Assembly (NCBI GenBank): GCA_945878385.1
Contig: CAMCTE010000058.1
Location: 1-12,532 of the forward strand
Direction of reading: 5' to 3'
DNA length: 12,532 bases
From: Azohydromonas lata NBRC 102462
GTDB taxonomy: Bacteria; Pseudomonadota; Gammaproteobacteria; Burkholderiales; Burkholderiaceae_C
Part shown: piece by piece, positions 1 through 5,696 of the stretch
How the letters are laid out: each line of letters begins with the position of its first letter
Numbering within the stretch: the stretch's first letter is position 1
Translations under genes and position numbers: made by a program
The notes under the pieces: model-generated
Databases searched by the model: none
What the model saw: only the letters and a program-made list of their open reading frames with translations
Told to the model about the DNA's origin: nothing

Positions 1-331
1 CATCCCAGTCTTCGTCCTTCAGGCGCATGGCCAGCATGTCGCGGGTGATGCCGGCGTTGTTGACCAGGAAGTGCAGGGCGCCGTGGGCCTTGACGATGCC
101 GTCTGTGGCGGCTTCGCGTGCAGCGCCGTCGGTCACATTCAGGCAGATGCCTTGCCCACCGTGGGCCTGCAGGGCCTGGGTGATGGAGGCCGCACCGGCT
201 TCGGTGGTGGCCGTACCCACGACCTTCACACCGCGCGAGGCGAGTTCCAGCGCGATGGCGCGGCCAATGCCGCGGGTGGCGCCGGTGACCAGGGCGACCT
301 GGCCTTCCCAGGTGGGGGTTGCGTCACTCAT
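1..331 (-). CDS. fabG: 3-oxoacyl-ACP reductase FabG, N-terminal part (cut by left edge)
   Basis: This is the NADPH-dependent 3-oxoacyl-[ACP] reductase of type II fatty-acid synthesis, a cytosolic short-chain dehydrogenase that reduces 3-ketoacyl-ACP to 3-hydroxyacyl-ACP. Only the first 110 codons are present. They start at ATG 331-329 and run off the left edge, so the Ser-Tyr-Lys active site lies outside. What is visible is the SDR cofactor loop TGATRGIG near residues 17-24 and the NNAGITRD signature near residues 91-98. The latter is typical of FabG rather than SDRs in general. The start lies 4 nt after the fabD stop and there is no strong ribosome site, which suggests translational coupling. 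The position at the end of plsX-fabH-fabD supports the call. Confidence 0.95.
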   Translation of the reverse strand, partial: MSDATPTWEGQVALVTGATRGIGRAIALELASRGVKVVGTATTEAGAASITQALQAHGGQGICLNVTDGAAREAATDGIVKAHGALHFLVNNAGITRDMLAMRLKDEDWD

Positions 332-335
332 GATG

Positions 336-1274
336 TCAGGCCAACAGTTCCTTGGTTTGCTGCAGCGAGGCCGGGTCCAACAGGGTGGCCGACTGCAATT
401 CCGCATCAATGCGCTTGACCATGCCAGAGAGCACCTTGCCCGGGCCGCACTCGATGATGTGGTGCAGGCCGCGGGCCTTGAGCGCCCCGATCACTTCGGT
501 CCAGCGCACCGGACCGAAGGCCTGACGGTACAGCGCGTCCTTGATTTCGGCCACCCCCTCAGGGGCGGCCACATCGATGTTGTTGACCACCGCGATGGTG
601 GGGCTCTGAAGGGCGACCCCCTCCAGCGCAGCCTTCAGTCGCTCGGCGGCCGGCTTCATCAGGCTGGAATGGAAAGGAGCAGAGACCGCCAGCGGCAGCG
701 CACGCTTGGCGCCCTTGGCCTTGAGCAGTTCACAAGCGGCGTCGACACCGGCCTTGGTGCCGGCAATCACGATCTGCTTGGGGTCGTTGAAATTGGCGGC
801 TTCCACCACTTCACCGCTCGAAGCCGCGGCTTCACGACAACCTTCGACCACGGCGGCGGCCTCCAACCCCAGGATGGCGGCCATGGCACCCACACCGACC
901 GGCACGGCTTCCTGCATGGCCTGAGCGCGCAGGCGCACCAAGGGCACGGCCTGCGACAGCGTCAAGGCGCCCGCGGCCACCAGCGCCGAGTATTCACCCA
1001 GGGAATGCCCGGCCACGGCCTGCGGTGCATCACCGCCCTCGGCGCGCCAAGCGCGGTAGCAGGCAATGGCCGCGGTGAGCATCACCGGTTGGGTGTTGGC
1101 GGTGAGGTCCAGTTGTTCCTTGGGGCCGACCTTGATGAGCGCGCCGATGTCTTCCTTCAGAGCCTCGGAGGCTTCGGCCAGGGTGGCGGCCACCGCAGGG
1201 TGGTCGCCCCAGGCGTCGAGCATGCCCACGGACTGGGAGCCCTGGCCCGGAAATACGAAAGCAAAGGGTTTCAT
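336..1274 (-). CDS. fabD: Malonyl-CoA:ACP transacylase FabD
   Basis: FabD moves malonyl from CoA to acyl carrier protein, giving the malonyl-ACP used in every elongation cycle. The 312-residue product matches the usual family length of about 310. The N-terminal PGQGSQ motif (residues 9-14, Gln11) forms part of the oxyanion hole. The nucleophile Ser91 lies in GHSLGEYSA, Arg116 in RLRAQAM fits the malonate-carboxylate-binding arginine, and His202 in APFHSSLM completes the Ser-His dyad. All expected catalytic residues are present. ATG 1274-1272 lies 3 nt after the fabH stop and fabG starts 4 nt after the fabD stop, so it is tightly packed in the operon. No clear Shine-Dalgarno sequence is seen, consistent with coupled translation. 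Confidence 0.97.
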   Translation of the reverse strand: MKPFAFVFPGQGSQSVGMLDAWGDHPAVAATLAEASEALKEDIGALIKVGPKEQLDLTANTQPVMLTAAIACYRAWRAEGGDAPQAVAGHSLGEYSALVAAGALTLSQAVPLVRLRAQAMQEAVPVGVGAMAAILGLEAAAVVEGCREAAASSGEVVEAANFNDPKQIVIAGTKAGVDAACELLKAKGAKRALPLAVSAPFHSSLMKPAAERLKAALEGVALQSPTIAVVNNIDVAAPEGVAEIKDALYRQAFGPVRWTEVIGALKARGLHHIIECGPGKVLSGMVKRIDAELQSATLLDPASLQQTKELLA

Positions 1275-1277
1275 GGT

Positions 1278-2270
1278 TCAGTAGACAAGGTACACCGCAC
1301 CCCAGGTGAAGCCGCCGCCCACGCCCTCGAGCATGAGGCGGTGGCCGCGCTGGATGCGGCCGTCGCGCACGGCGGTGTCGAGTGCCAGCGGAATGGAAGC
1401 CGCGCTGGTGTTGCCGTGCTGGTCGACTGTGACGATCACGCGGTCTTCACCGAGCTTCAACTTGCGCGCGGTGCTTTGCATGATGCGGATGTTGGCCTGA
1501 TGCGGAATCAGGAAATCGATGTCGGCCTCGGTGGCGCCGGCCTTGCCCAAGGCCGCACGGGCGGCTTCTTCCAGCACCTTCACCGCCATCTTGAAGACGG
1601 CCTGACCATCCATCTTGAGGGTGGGGTCGCCCAGTACCTGGCCTCGGTTGACAGTGCCCGGCGTGCACAGGATGCCCACATGGCGGCCGTCGGCGTGAAG
1701 GTCGGTTGCCAGGATGCCGGGCGCCTCAGACGCCTCCAGCACCACGGCGCCGGCACCGTCGCCGAACAGGACGCAGGTCGTGCGGTCGTTGAAATCAAGA
1801 ATTCGAGAGAACACTTCTGCGCCGATGACCAGCGCACGCTGCGCGGTGCCGGTGCGAATGAGCGAATCGGCCACCGTGAGGGCGTATACGAAGCCCGAGC
1901 ACACGGCCTGCACGTCGAAGGCAGGTGCCCCGTGGGTGATGCCCAACTTGCCTTGCAGGATGGCCGCGGTGGAGGGAAACACCATATCGGGCGTGGAGGT
2001 GGCCACGATCAACAGGTCGATGTCCTGCGGGCCCACGCCGGCGGCTTCCATGGCGCGGCGGGCGGCCTGTTCGGCCAGGTCGCTGCAGGCCACGCCGTCG
2101 TCGGCGAAATGGCGCGCGCGGATGCCGGTGCGCTCGACGATCCAGTCGTCGGAAGTTTCAATGCCCTGCTGCGCAAGTTGTGCAGCCAGGTCGGCGTTGC
2201 TCAACCGCTTGGGGGGCAGGTAACTGCCGGTGCCGGCAATGCGGCTGGTGCGCGGTGCGTGGGCGTTCAT
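1278..2270 (-). CDS. fabH: 3-oxoacyl-ACP synthase III FabH
   Basis: FabH condenses acetyl-CoA (or another short acyl-CoA) with malonyl-ACP to start fatty-acid chains. The 330-residue protein carries the full thiolase-fold triad: Cys124 in VQAVCSGF, His257 in PHQAN and Asn287 in HGNTSAAS. The glycine-rich C-terminal GVGGGFTWG is also present. The reading frame stays open to about 2486, but the extra 72 codons overlap plsX and look like low-complexity shadow. ATG 2270-2268 is chosen because it leads straight into RIAGTGSYLPP, the normal FabH N-terminus, with a modest extension of about 8-10 residues. The start is 1 nt after the plsX stop (TGA-C-ATG). Acyl-CoA preference cannot be read from the sequence. 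Confidence 0.97.
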   Translation of the reverse strand: MNAHAPRTSRIAGTGSYLPPKRLSNADLAAQLAQQGIETSDDWIVERTGIRARHFADDGVACSDLAEQAARRAMEAAGVGPQDIDLLIVATSTPDMVFPSTAAILQGKLGITHGAPAFDVQAVCSGFVYALTVADSLIRTGTAQRALVIGAEVFSRILDFNDRTTCVLFGDGAGAVVLEASEAPGILATDLHADGRHVGILCTPGTVNRGQVLGDPTLKMDGQAVFKMAVKVLEEAARAALGKAGATEADIDFLIPHQANIRIMQSTARKLKLGEDRVIVTVDQHGNTSAASIPLALDTAVRDGRIQRGHRLMLEGVGGGFTWGAVYLVY

Positions 2271-2271
2271 G

Positions 2272-3330
2272 TCAGGCGGGGAAGGTGCCGGCAATACCCT
2301 GCTGCACGCGTTCGAGCAGGCGGTTGCGGGCGGCATCATGCGCGCGGCGCAGGGCGTGTTCAAAGGCGTAGGCGTCGGCCGAGCCGTGGCTCTTGAAGAC
2401 CAGGCCGCGCAGGCCCAGCAGGGCCGCGCCGTTGTAGCGGCGGTGGTCCACGCGGCGTTTGAAATGCCGCAGCACCGGCAGGGCAACTAGCGCGGCCAGC
2501 TTGCTGTAGGCGTTGCGGGTGAATTCCTGTTTGATGAACTGCGACAGCATGGAGGCCAAGCCCTCGGAGGTCTTGAGCAGCACATTGCCGACGAAGCCGT
2601 CGCACACCACCACATCGGTGGTGCCTTTGAAGATGTCGTTGCCTTCGACGTTGCCGACAAAGTTCAGGTGCCCGCTGGCGTGCGCCGCGCGCAGCCGCTC
2701 ACCGGCTTCCTTGATGACCTCGCTGCCCTTGATGGCCTCTTCGCCGATGTTGAGCAGGCCGACGGTGGGCTGGGCCTTGCCCTGCGTGGCGGTCACCAGG
2801 GCGCTGCCCATCAGGGCGAACTGCAGCAGGTGTTCTGCGGTGCAATCGACATTGGCGCCGAGGTCGAGCACGGTGGTGTAGCCGTCGGTTTGCGTGGGCA
2901 TGACGGTGGCGATGGCCGGGCGGTCGATACCGTCCAGCGTCTTCAACACATAGCGGGCTACAGCCATCAGGGCGCCGGTGTTGCCTGCAGACACGCAGGC
3001 ATGCGCGGCCGCAGCCTGCGGGCTGCCGTCGTCTTCGGTGCCGGACTTCACTTGGGCAATGGCCACCCGCATCGACGAATCGCGCTTCTTGCGCAGCGCC
3101 ACTTCCACGGGGTCGTCCATCGTGACCACCTCGGTGGCCACGACGCAGCAGGTGCGCGGCCACGTCCGCGCTTCGGAAAGCGCGGCTTCTGTGCCCACGA
3201 GGATCAGTTCGGCCTGGGGATAACGGTCCAGGAAGGACCTGCAGGCTGCAAGGGTGACCGACGGACCGTGGTCACCCCCCATGATGTCCACCGAAAGGCG
3301 GACGGTGTCCAGCGGTTGCGCGCTCGACAC
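2272..3330 (-). CDS. plsX: Phosphate acyltransferase PlsX
   Basis: PlsX converts acyl-ACP and phosphate to acyl-phosphate, the donor used by PlsY to start phosphatidic-acid synthesis. It works as a peripheral membrane enzyme. The family signature VDIMGGDHGP lies at residues 14-23, ACVSAGNTGALM at 111-122, VLDLGAN at 154-160, and VCDGFVGNVLLK at 242-253. The RRYNGAALLGLRG segment is also typical. The start is GTG at 3330-3328, because an in-frame TGA lies two codons upstream and the next ATG (residue 17) is inside the conserved motif. At 352 residues it is slightly long, mainly through an extra Gln/Ala/Asp-rich stretch (about residues 97-108) just before ACVSAGNTG. It lies 37 nt downstream of rpmF and 1 nt from fabH. 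Confidence 0.96.
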   Translation of the reverse strand: MSSAQPLDTVRLSVDIMGGDHGPSVTLAACRSFLDRYPQAELILVGTEAALSEARTWPRTCCVVATEVVTMDDPVEVALRKKRDSSMRVAIAQVKSGTEDDGSPQAAAAHACVSAGNTGALMAVARYVLKTLDGIDRPAIATVMPTQTDGYTTVLDLGANVDCTAEHLLQFALMGSALVTATQGKAQPTVGLLNIGEEAIKGSEVIKEAGERLRAAHASGHLNFVGNVEGNDIFKGTTDVVVCDGFVGNVLLKTSEGLASMLSQFIKQEFTRNAYSKLAALVALPVLRHFKRRVDHRRYNGAALLGLRGLVFKSHGSADAYAFEHALRRAHDAARNRLLERVQQGIAGTFPA

Positions 3331-3367
3331 TGGTCAGTTCACTCTTGCGAGCGGAACGGACAAAGCC

Positions 3368-3550
3368 TCAGGCGTCAGCCTTGGTCTTGAGGACCTTGCG
3401 GCCGCGGTAGAAACCGGTGGGGCTGATGTGGTGGCGCAGATGCACCTCGCCCGTGGTGGGCTCGATGGCCGTGCCCGGGGTGCCCAGGGCGTTGTGCGAA
3501 CGGTGCATGCCGCGCTTGGAGGGCGACTTCTTGTTTTGTTGAACGGCCAT
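3368..3550 (-). CDS. rpmF: 50S ribosomal protein L32
   Basis: L32 is a small basic protein of the large ribosomal subunit. The 60-residue product begins MAVQQNKKSPSKRGMHRSH, the hallmark of bacterial L32. It continues with HLRHHISPTGFYRGRKV, which matches the conserved C-terminal half. It has no cysteine, so it is the zinc-free form seen in many proteobacteria. The frame is open upstream to 3724, but the conserved N-terminus and a good AGGAG site fix the start at ATG 3550-3548. It stands between yceD and plsX, the usual proteobacterial order. A 181-bp spacer separates it from yceD, and a candidate promoter lies in that spacer. Confidence 0.97.
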   Translation of the reverse strand: MAVQQNKKSPSKRGMHRSHNALGTPGTAIEPTTGEVHLRHHISPTGFYRGRKVLKTKADA

Positions 3551-3555
3551 GATTG

Positions 3556-3560
3556 CTCCT
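3556..3560 (-). promoter_or_regulatory. Shine-Dalgarno site of rpmF
   Basis: On the minus strand AGGAG precedes the rpmF ATG by 5 nt. It is the clearest ribosome binding site on this strand and decides the rpmF start over upstream in-frame codons. The other genes of the cluster have weak or no such site. Confidence 0.8.
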
Positions 3561-3586
3561 GGAGAACCGTCTGGGGCCCTTGTTGC

Positions 3587-3613
3587 AACCGCCGGATGCA
3601 GCGGTTGGAGCAA
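3587..3613 (-). other. Stem-loop in the rpmF leader, proximal
   Basis: An inverted repeat pairs AACCGC (3587-3592) with GCGGTT (3601-3606) around an 8-nt loop. Outer TTGC (3583-3586) and GCAA (3610-3613) can extend it past a 3-nt bulge. It lies in the untranslated stretch 37-66 nt before rpmF. No U tract follows on the minus strand, so it is not an obvious intrinsic terminator. It could be an mRNA-stability or regulatory element, but a chance fold in GC-rich DNA cannot be excluded. Confidence 0.4.
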
Positions 3614-3652
3614 GTAACGCCCCGGTTCGGATGCGTGATTGATCGAAATGAC

Positions 3653-3681
3653 GCCCAGCGGAACAAAGTGACCCGCTTGGC
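3653..3681 (-). other. Stem-loop in the rpmF leader, distal
   Basis: On the minus strand GCCAAGCGG (3681-3673) can pair with CCGCTGGGC (3661-3653): eight pairs and one A-G mismatch around an 11-nt loop. It lies just downstream of the putative rpmF promoter, near the expected 5' end of that transcript. Together with the proximal stem-loop it makes the 181-bp yceD-rpmF spacer (3551-3731) look like a structured leader rather than an empty gap. Confidence 0.4.
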
Positions 3682-3693
3682 GAAAAGCCTTCC

Positions 3694-3699
3694 ATTGTA
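3694..3699 (-). promoter_or_regulatory. Candidate -10 box for rpmF-plsX-fab transcription
   Basis: The minus strand reads TACAAT, five of six matches to the sigma-70 -10 consensus. It sits in the yceD-rpmF spacer about 145 nt before the rpmF ATG. At a 17-bp spacing the -35 position is GC-rich (GCGCGG) and does not match. The call therefore rests on the -10 box and on its non-coding location. It would give rpmF and the fab genes a promoter separate from yceD. Confidence 0.35.
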
Positions 3700-3731
3700 G
3701 CGCAAGCAGGCGGTGCCCGCGCACGGGACGG

Positions 3732-4307
3732 TCAGTGCGGGCGCTTCAGTTGGGCCAGAACGGCAAAGGGATTGTCGCCCTTGGTGGCTTCCGTTGACGG
3801 TTCAGGCGCAGCCTGCGCGCCACTGCCCGGGGCCATCAGAGGCTGCGGGCAGGTGTCGTGCCGGGGCACCAGCGGCAAGGCCAGCAACAACTCGTCTTCT
3901 GCCAGTTCCAGCAGGTTCAAAGATTTCGTCAGCACCAGCACATCGGCATCATCGCGCTCGGCGTCCCAGGCTTCGGCCTGGGCCTCGGTGGCGGCGAACA
4001 AAAAATCGCGTTGAAGGGCCAGGGGTATGGCCACCGGTTGCAGGCAGCGCTGGCAAGTGCGGTGCACCACGGCGTCCAGCTTCAGGTGCAGCCACAGCTC
4101 GGGCGCACCGCCTCGAACCGGCCGGCGTTCTGCGTGGGCTTGCCACTGCAGCGAGGCCGCCGCATCTGGTACGGGTTCACCTGGCTCCGCAAGGCGGAGC
4201 AACTGCTGCAGCGGTGCCGAGCCCTGGGCCTTTTCACTGCGGTCGGCCAGTGCGGCCACATCCAGGCGCAAGGGATTCAATGGTTTGGTGGATGAACTGG
4301 CCGCCAT
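3732..4307 (-). CDS. yceD: YceD-family (DUF177) protein, 23S rRNA accumulation factor
   Basis: This belongs to the DUF177/YceD family, linked in E. coli and plants to normal accumulation of 23S rRNA; the exact biochemistry is unsettled. The product is 191 residues. It shows the family marks: a CxxC pair (Cys85, Cys88) in TCQRCLQPV, the following DFLFA segment, an acidic DDADVLVL stretch, the ELAEDELLLALPLVPRH block, and the C-terminal NPFAVLAQLK. ATG 4307-4305 is preferred; an in-frame TTG two codons upstream (4313) would add only two residues. There is no Shine-Dalgarno sequence. It heads the minus-strand cluster immediately before rpmF and diverges from maf, exactly as in many proteobacteria, which strengthens the identification. 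Confidence 0.92.
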   Translation of the reverse strand: MAASSSTKPLNPLRLDVAALADRSEKAQGSAPLQQLLRLAEPGEPVPDAAASLQWQAHAERRPVRGGAPELWLHLKLDAVVHRTCQRCLQPVAIPLALQRDFLFAATEAQAEAWDAERDDADVLVLTKSLNLLELAEDELLLALPLVPRHDTCPQPLMAPGSGAQAAPEPSTEATKGDNPFAVLAQLKRPH

Positions 4308-4316
4308 GGTCAAAGG

Positions 4317-4322
4317 AGTGTA
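4317..4322 (-). promoter_or_regulatory. Candidate -10 box for yceD
   Basis: The minus strand reads TACACT, four of six matches to the -10 consensus, ending 9 nt before the yceD ATG. Transcription would begin within about three bases of the start codon, so the mRNA would be nearly leaderless. This agrees with the absence of a Shine-Dalgarno site. The -35 region is poor. The whole yceD-maf spacer is only 36 bp. Confidence 0.3.
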
Positions 4323-4327
4323 GCCCT

Positions 4328-4334
4328 GAGGGAG
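4328..4334 (+). promoter_or_regulatory. Ribosome binding site of maf
   Basis: GAGGGAG lies 9 nt upstream of ATG 4344 and is a fair purine-rich ribosome site. It supports the chosen maf start. It is contained in the 36-bp divergent spacer shared with yceD. No convincing plus-strand promoter is visible there, so the maf promoter may overlap the 5' end of yceD. Confidence 0.55.
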
Positions 4335-4343
4335 AATTCAGCG

Positions 4344-4940
4344 ATGACTGCGGCACTGATCCTGGCCTCCACATCGCGCTACCGGCGCGAACTGCTGCAA
4401 CGCCTGCAGTTGCCCTTCGAGGTGGAGGCGCCCGGCGTGGACGAGACACCCCTGGCCGGCGAAACACCAGCGGCTTTGGCTCAACGCCTGGCCTTGGCCA
4501 AGGCACACGCCGTGGCGCTGCGGCATCCGGGGGCGGTGGTCATCGGCTCTGACCAGGTGGCAGACCTGGACGGGCAGGCCATCGGCAAGCCCCACACCCA
4601 CGAGCGCGCGGTGCAGCAGTTGCGCAGCATGAGCGGGCGCAGCGTGGTGTTTCAGACGGCCGTGGCGGTGGTGCGACTGGATGCCGGTGTGGCCGAAGTG
4701 CGGCTGAGCCCGGTGGTGGTTCGTTTTCGTGATCTGGGCGAATTGGAAATCGAGACCTACCTGCGGCGCGAGCAGCCCTACGATTGCGCGGGCAGCGCCA
4801 AGAGCGAAGGGCTGGGGATCACCTTGCTGCGCAGCGTGGAGTCACATGATCCGACTGCCCTGATTGGGCTGCCGCTGACCACGGTGTGCGAACTGATGCG
4901 CGCCGCCGGAATGGACCCGCTGACGGGCAGCCATCGCTGA
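4344..4940 (+). CDS. yceF: Maf-family nucleotide pyrophosphatase, YceF type (7-methyl-GTP pyrophosphatase)
   Basis: Maf proteins hydrolyse non-canonical nucleoside triphosphates to monophosphates; the YceF branch prefers 7-methyl-GTP. The 198-residue product begins LILASTSRYRRELL (residues 5-18), the Maf substrate loop, followed by VDETP (32-36). Asp70 in IGSDQVADLDG is the expected catalytic acid, and GKP (81-83) and CAGSAKSEGLGITL complete the family pattern. The sequence resembles YceF rather than YhdE, with DQV after the catalytic region and the CAGS-KSEG block. It diverges from yceD just as yceF does in E. coli. The TGA stop is followed after one base by the next start, so it is probably translated together with the methyltransferase gene. 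Confidence 0.93.
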   Translation: MTAALILASTSRYRRELLQRLQLPFEVEAPGVDETPLAGETPAALAQRLALAKAHAVALRHPGAVVIGSDQVADLDGQAIGKPHTHERAVQQLRSMSGRSVVFQTAVAVVRLDAGVAEVRLSPVVVRFRDLGELEIETYLRREQPYDCAGSAKSEGLGITLLRSVESHDPTALIGLPLTTVCELMRAAGMDPLTGSHR

Positions 4941-4941
4941 C

Positions 4942-5691
4942 ATGGCCAAGCTGCTGCTGATACCCAATACCCTGGACCTGGGCTGCGACCCCGTGGCCTT
5001 GGACGAGGTGCTGCCGCGCGGCGTGATGGTTCAAGCGGCGCGATTGGAGTATTGGGTGGCCGAGGACGCCAAGACGGCGCGCGCCTTCCTCAAACGCGTG
5101 TCCCAATCAGAGCCTTTGGCTCGACCCCTCCAGGAACTCCACATCCGGGAACTGCCGCGACCGGCCAAGGGAGGGCGCGCTGCACCTGGCCGTTCCGAAT
5201 GGGAGGAACTGTTGCAGCCCTTGGCGCAGGGCCATGACATGGGGTTGATTTCAGAAGCCGGCCTTCCGGCAGTGGCCGACCCCGGCAGTGTCCTGGTGGC
5301 ACAGGCCCATGCAATGGGCGCCACGGTGATGCCGCTGTCAGGGCCGAATTCGATGGTGCTGGCCCTGGCCGCCAGCGGGCTGCAGGGGCAGAGCTTTGCC
5401 TTCGTGGGTTACCTGCCCCAAGATGCCGCCGCCCGCGCGGTGCGGCTGCGCGAGTTGCAGACGCGCTCGCGCCGAGAAGGGCAAACCCAACTGCTGATCG
5501 AAACACCCTACCGCAACGCTGCGGTGATGGCGGCGCTGTTGGAGCACCTGGACCCGCAGACCCGGCTGAGTGTGGCTTGTGGCGTCACCCTGCCCCAGGG
5601 ATGGTGCCGAACTGCACGGGTTGAGCAGTGGCGACGCGCCGTACCCGCTTTTGACAAGGGTGTGCCGGCAGTGTTCGCATTCCTGGCTTGA
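4942..5691 (+). CDS. Tetrapyrrole-methylase-fold SAM methyltransferase, RsmI-like (short form)
   Basis: This is a 249-residue SAM-dependent methyltransferase of the tetrapyrrole-methylase superfamily, closest in motif order to RsmI, which 2'-O-methylates C1402 of 16S rRNA. Visible blocks are GLISEAGLPAVADPGS (residues 101-116), PLSGPNSM (131-138), FVGYLP (154-159) and IETPYRN (186-192). In classical RsmI these read roughly SDAGTPLISDPG, PLPG, GFLP and YESPHR, and the enzyme is about 285 residues. This protein is shorter and its motifs differ, so it is more likely a paralogous subfamily than RsmI itself. The substrate cannot be assigned; rRNA is a reasonable guess only. The start ATG is 1 nt after the maf stop, and its own TGA overlaps a possible TTG start of the next gene. 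Confidence 0.82.
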   Translation: MAKLLLIPNTLDLGCDPVALDEVLPRGVMVQAARLEYWVAEDAKTARAFLKRVSQSEPLARPLQELHIRELPRPAKGGRAAPGRSEWEELLQPLAQGHDMGLISEAGLPAVADPGSVLVAQAHAMGATVMPLSGPNSMVLALAASGLQGQSFAFVGYLPQDAAARAVRLRELQTRSRREGQTQLLIETPYRNAAVMAALLEHLDPQTRLSVACGVTLPQGWCRTARVEQWRRAVPAFDKGVPAVFAFLA

Positions 5692-5696
5692 ATTCG

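Noticed and set aside
27..2396. Very long plus-strand open frame (789 codons) opposite the fab genes
   Set aside because: It runs antisense to fabG, fabD, fabH and part of plsX, all with complete catalytic motifs. The translation is Gly/His/Arg-rich with no domain. Such shadows are common in GC-rich DNA.
2271..2486. N-terminal extension of FabH by 72 residues
   Set aside because: It overlaps the end of plsX and is Cys/Ala/Pro-rich nonsense. ATG 2270 gives the normal FabH start.
4311..4320. AAAGGAG as a ribosome site for a small plus-strand gene
   Set aside because: The only nearby start-like codon, GTG 4318, is followed at once by TAG, so no peptide can be made.
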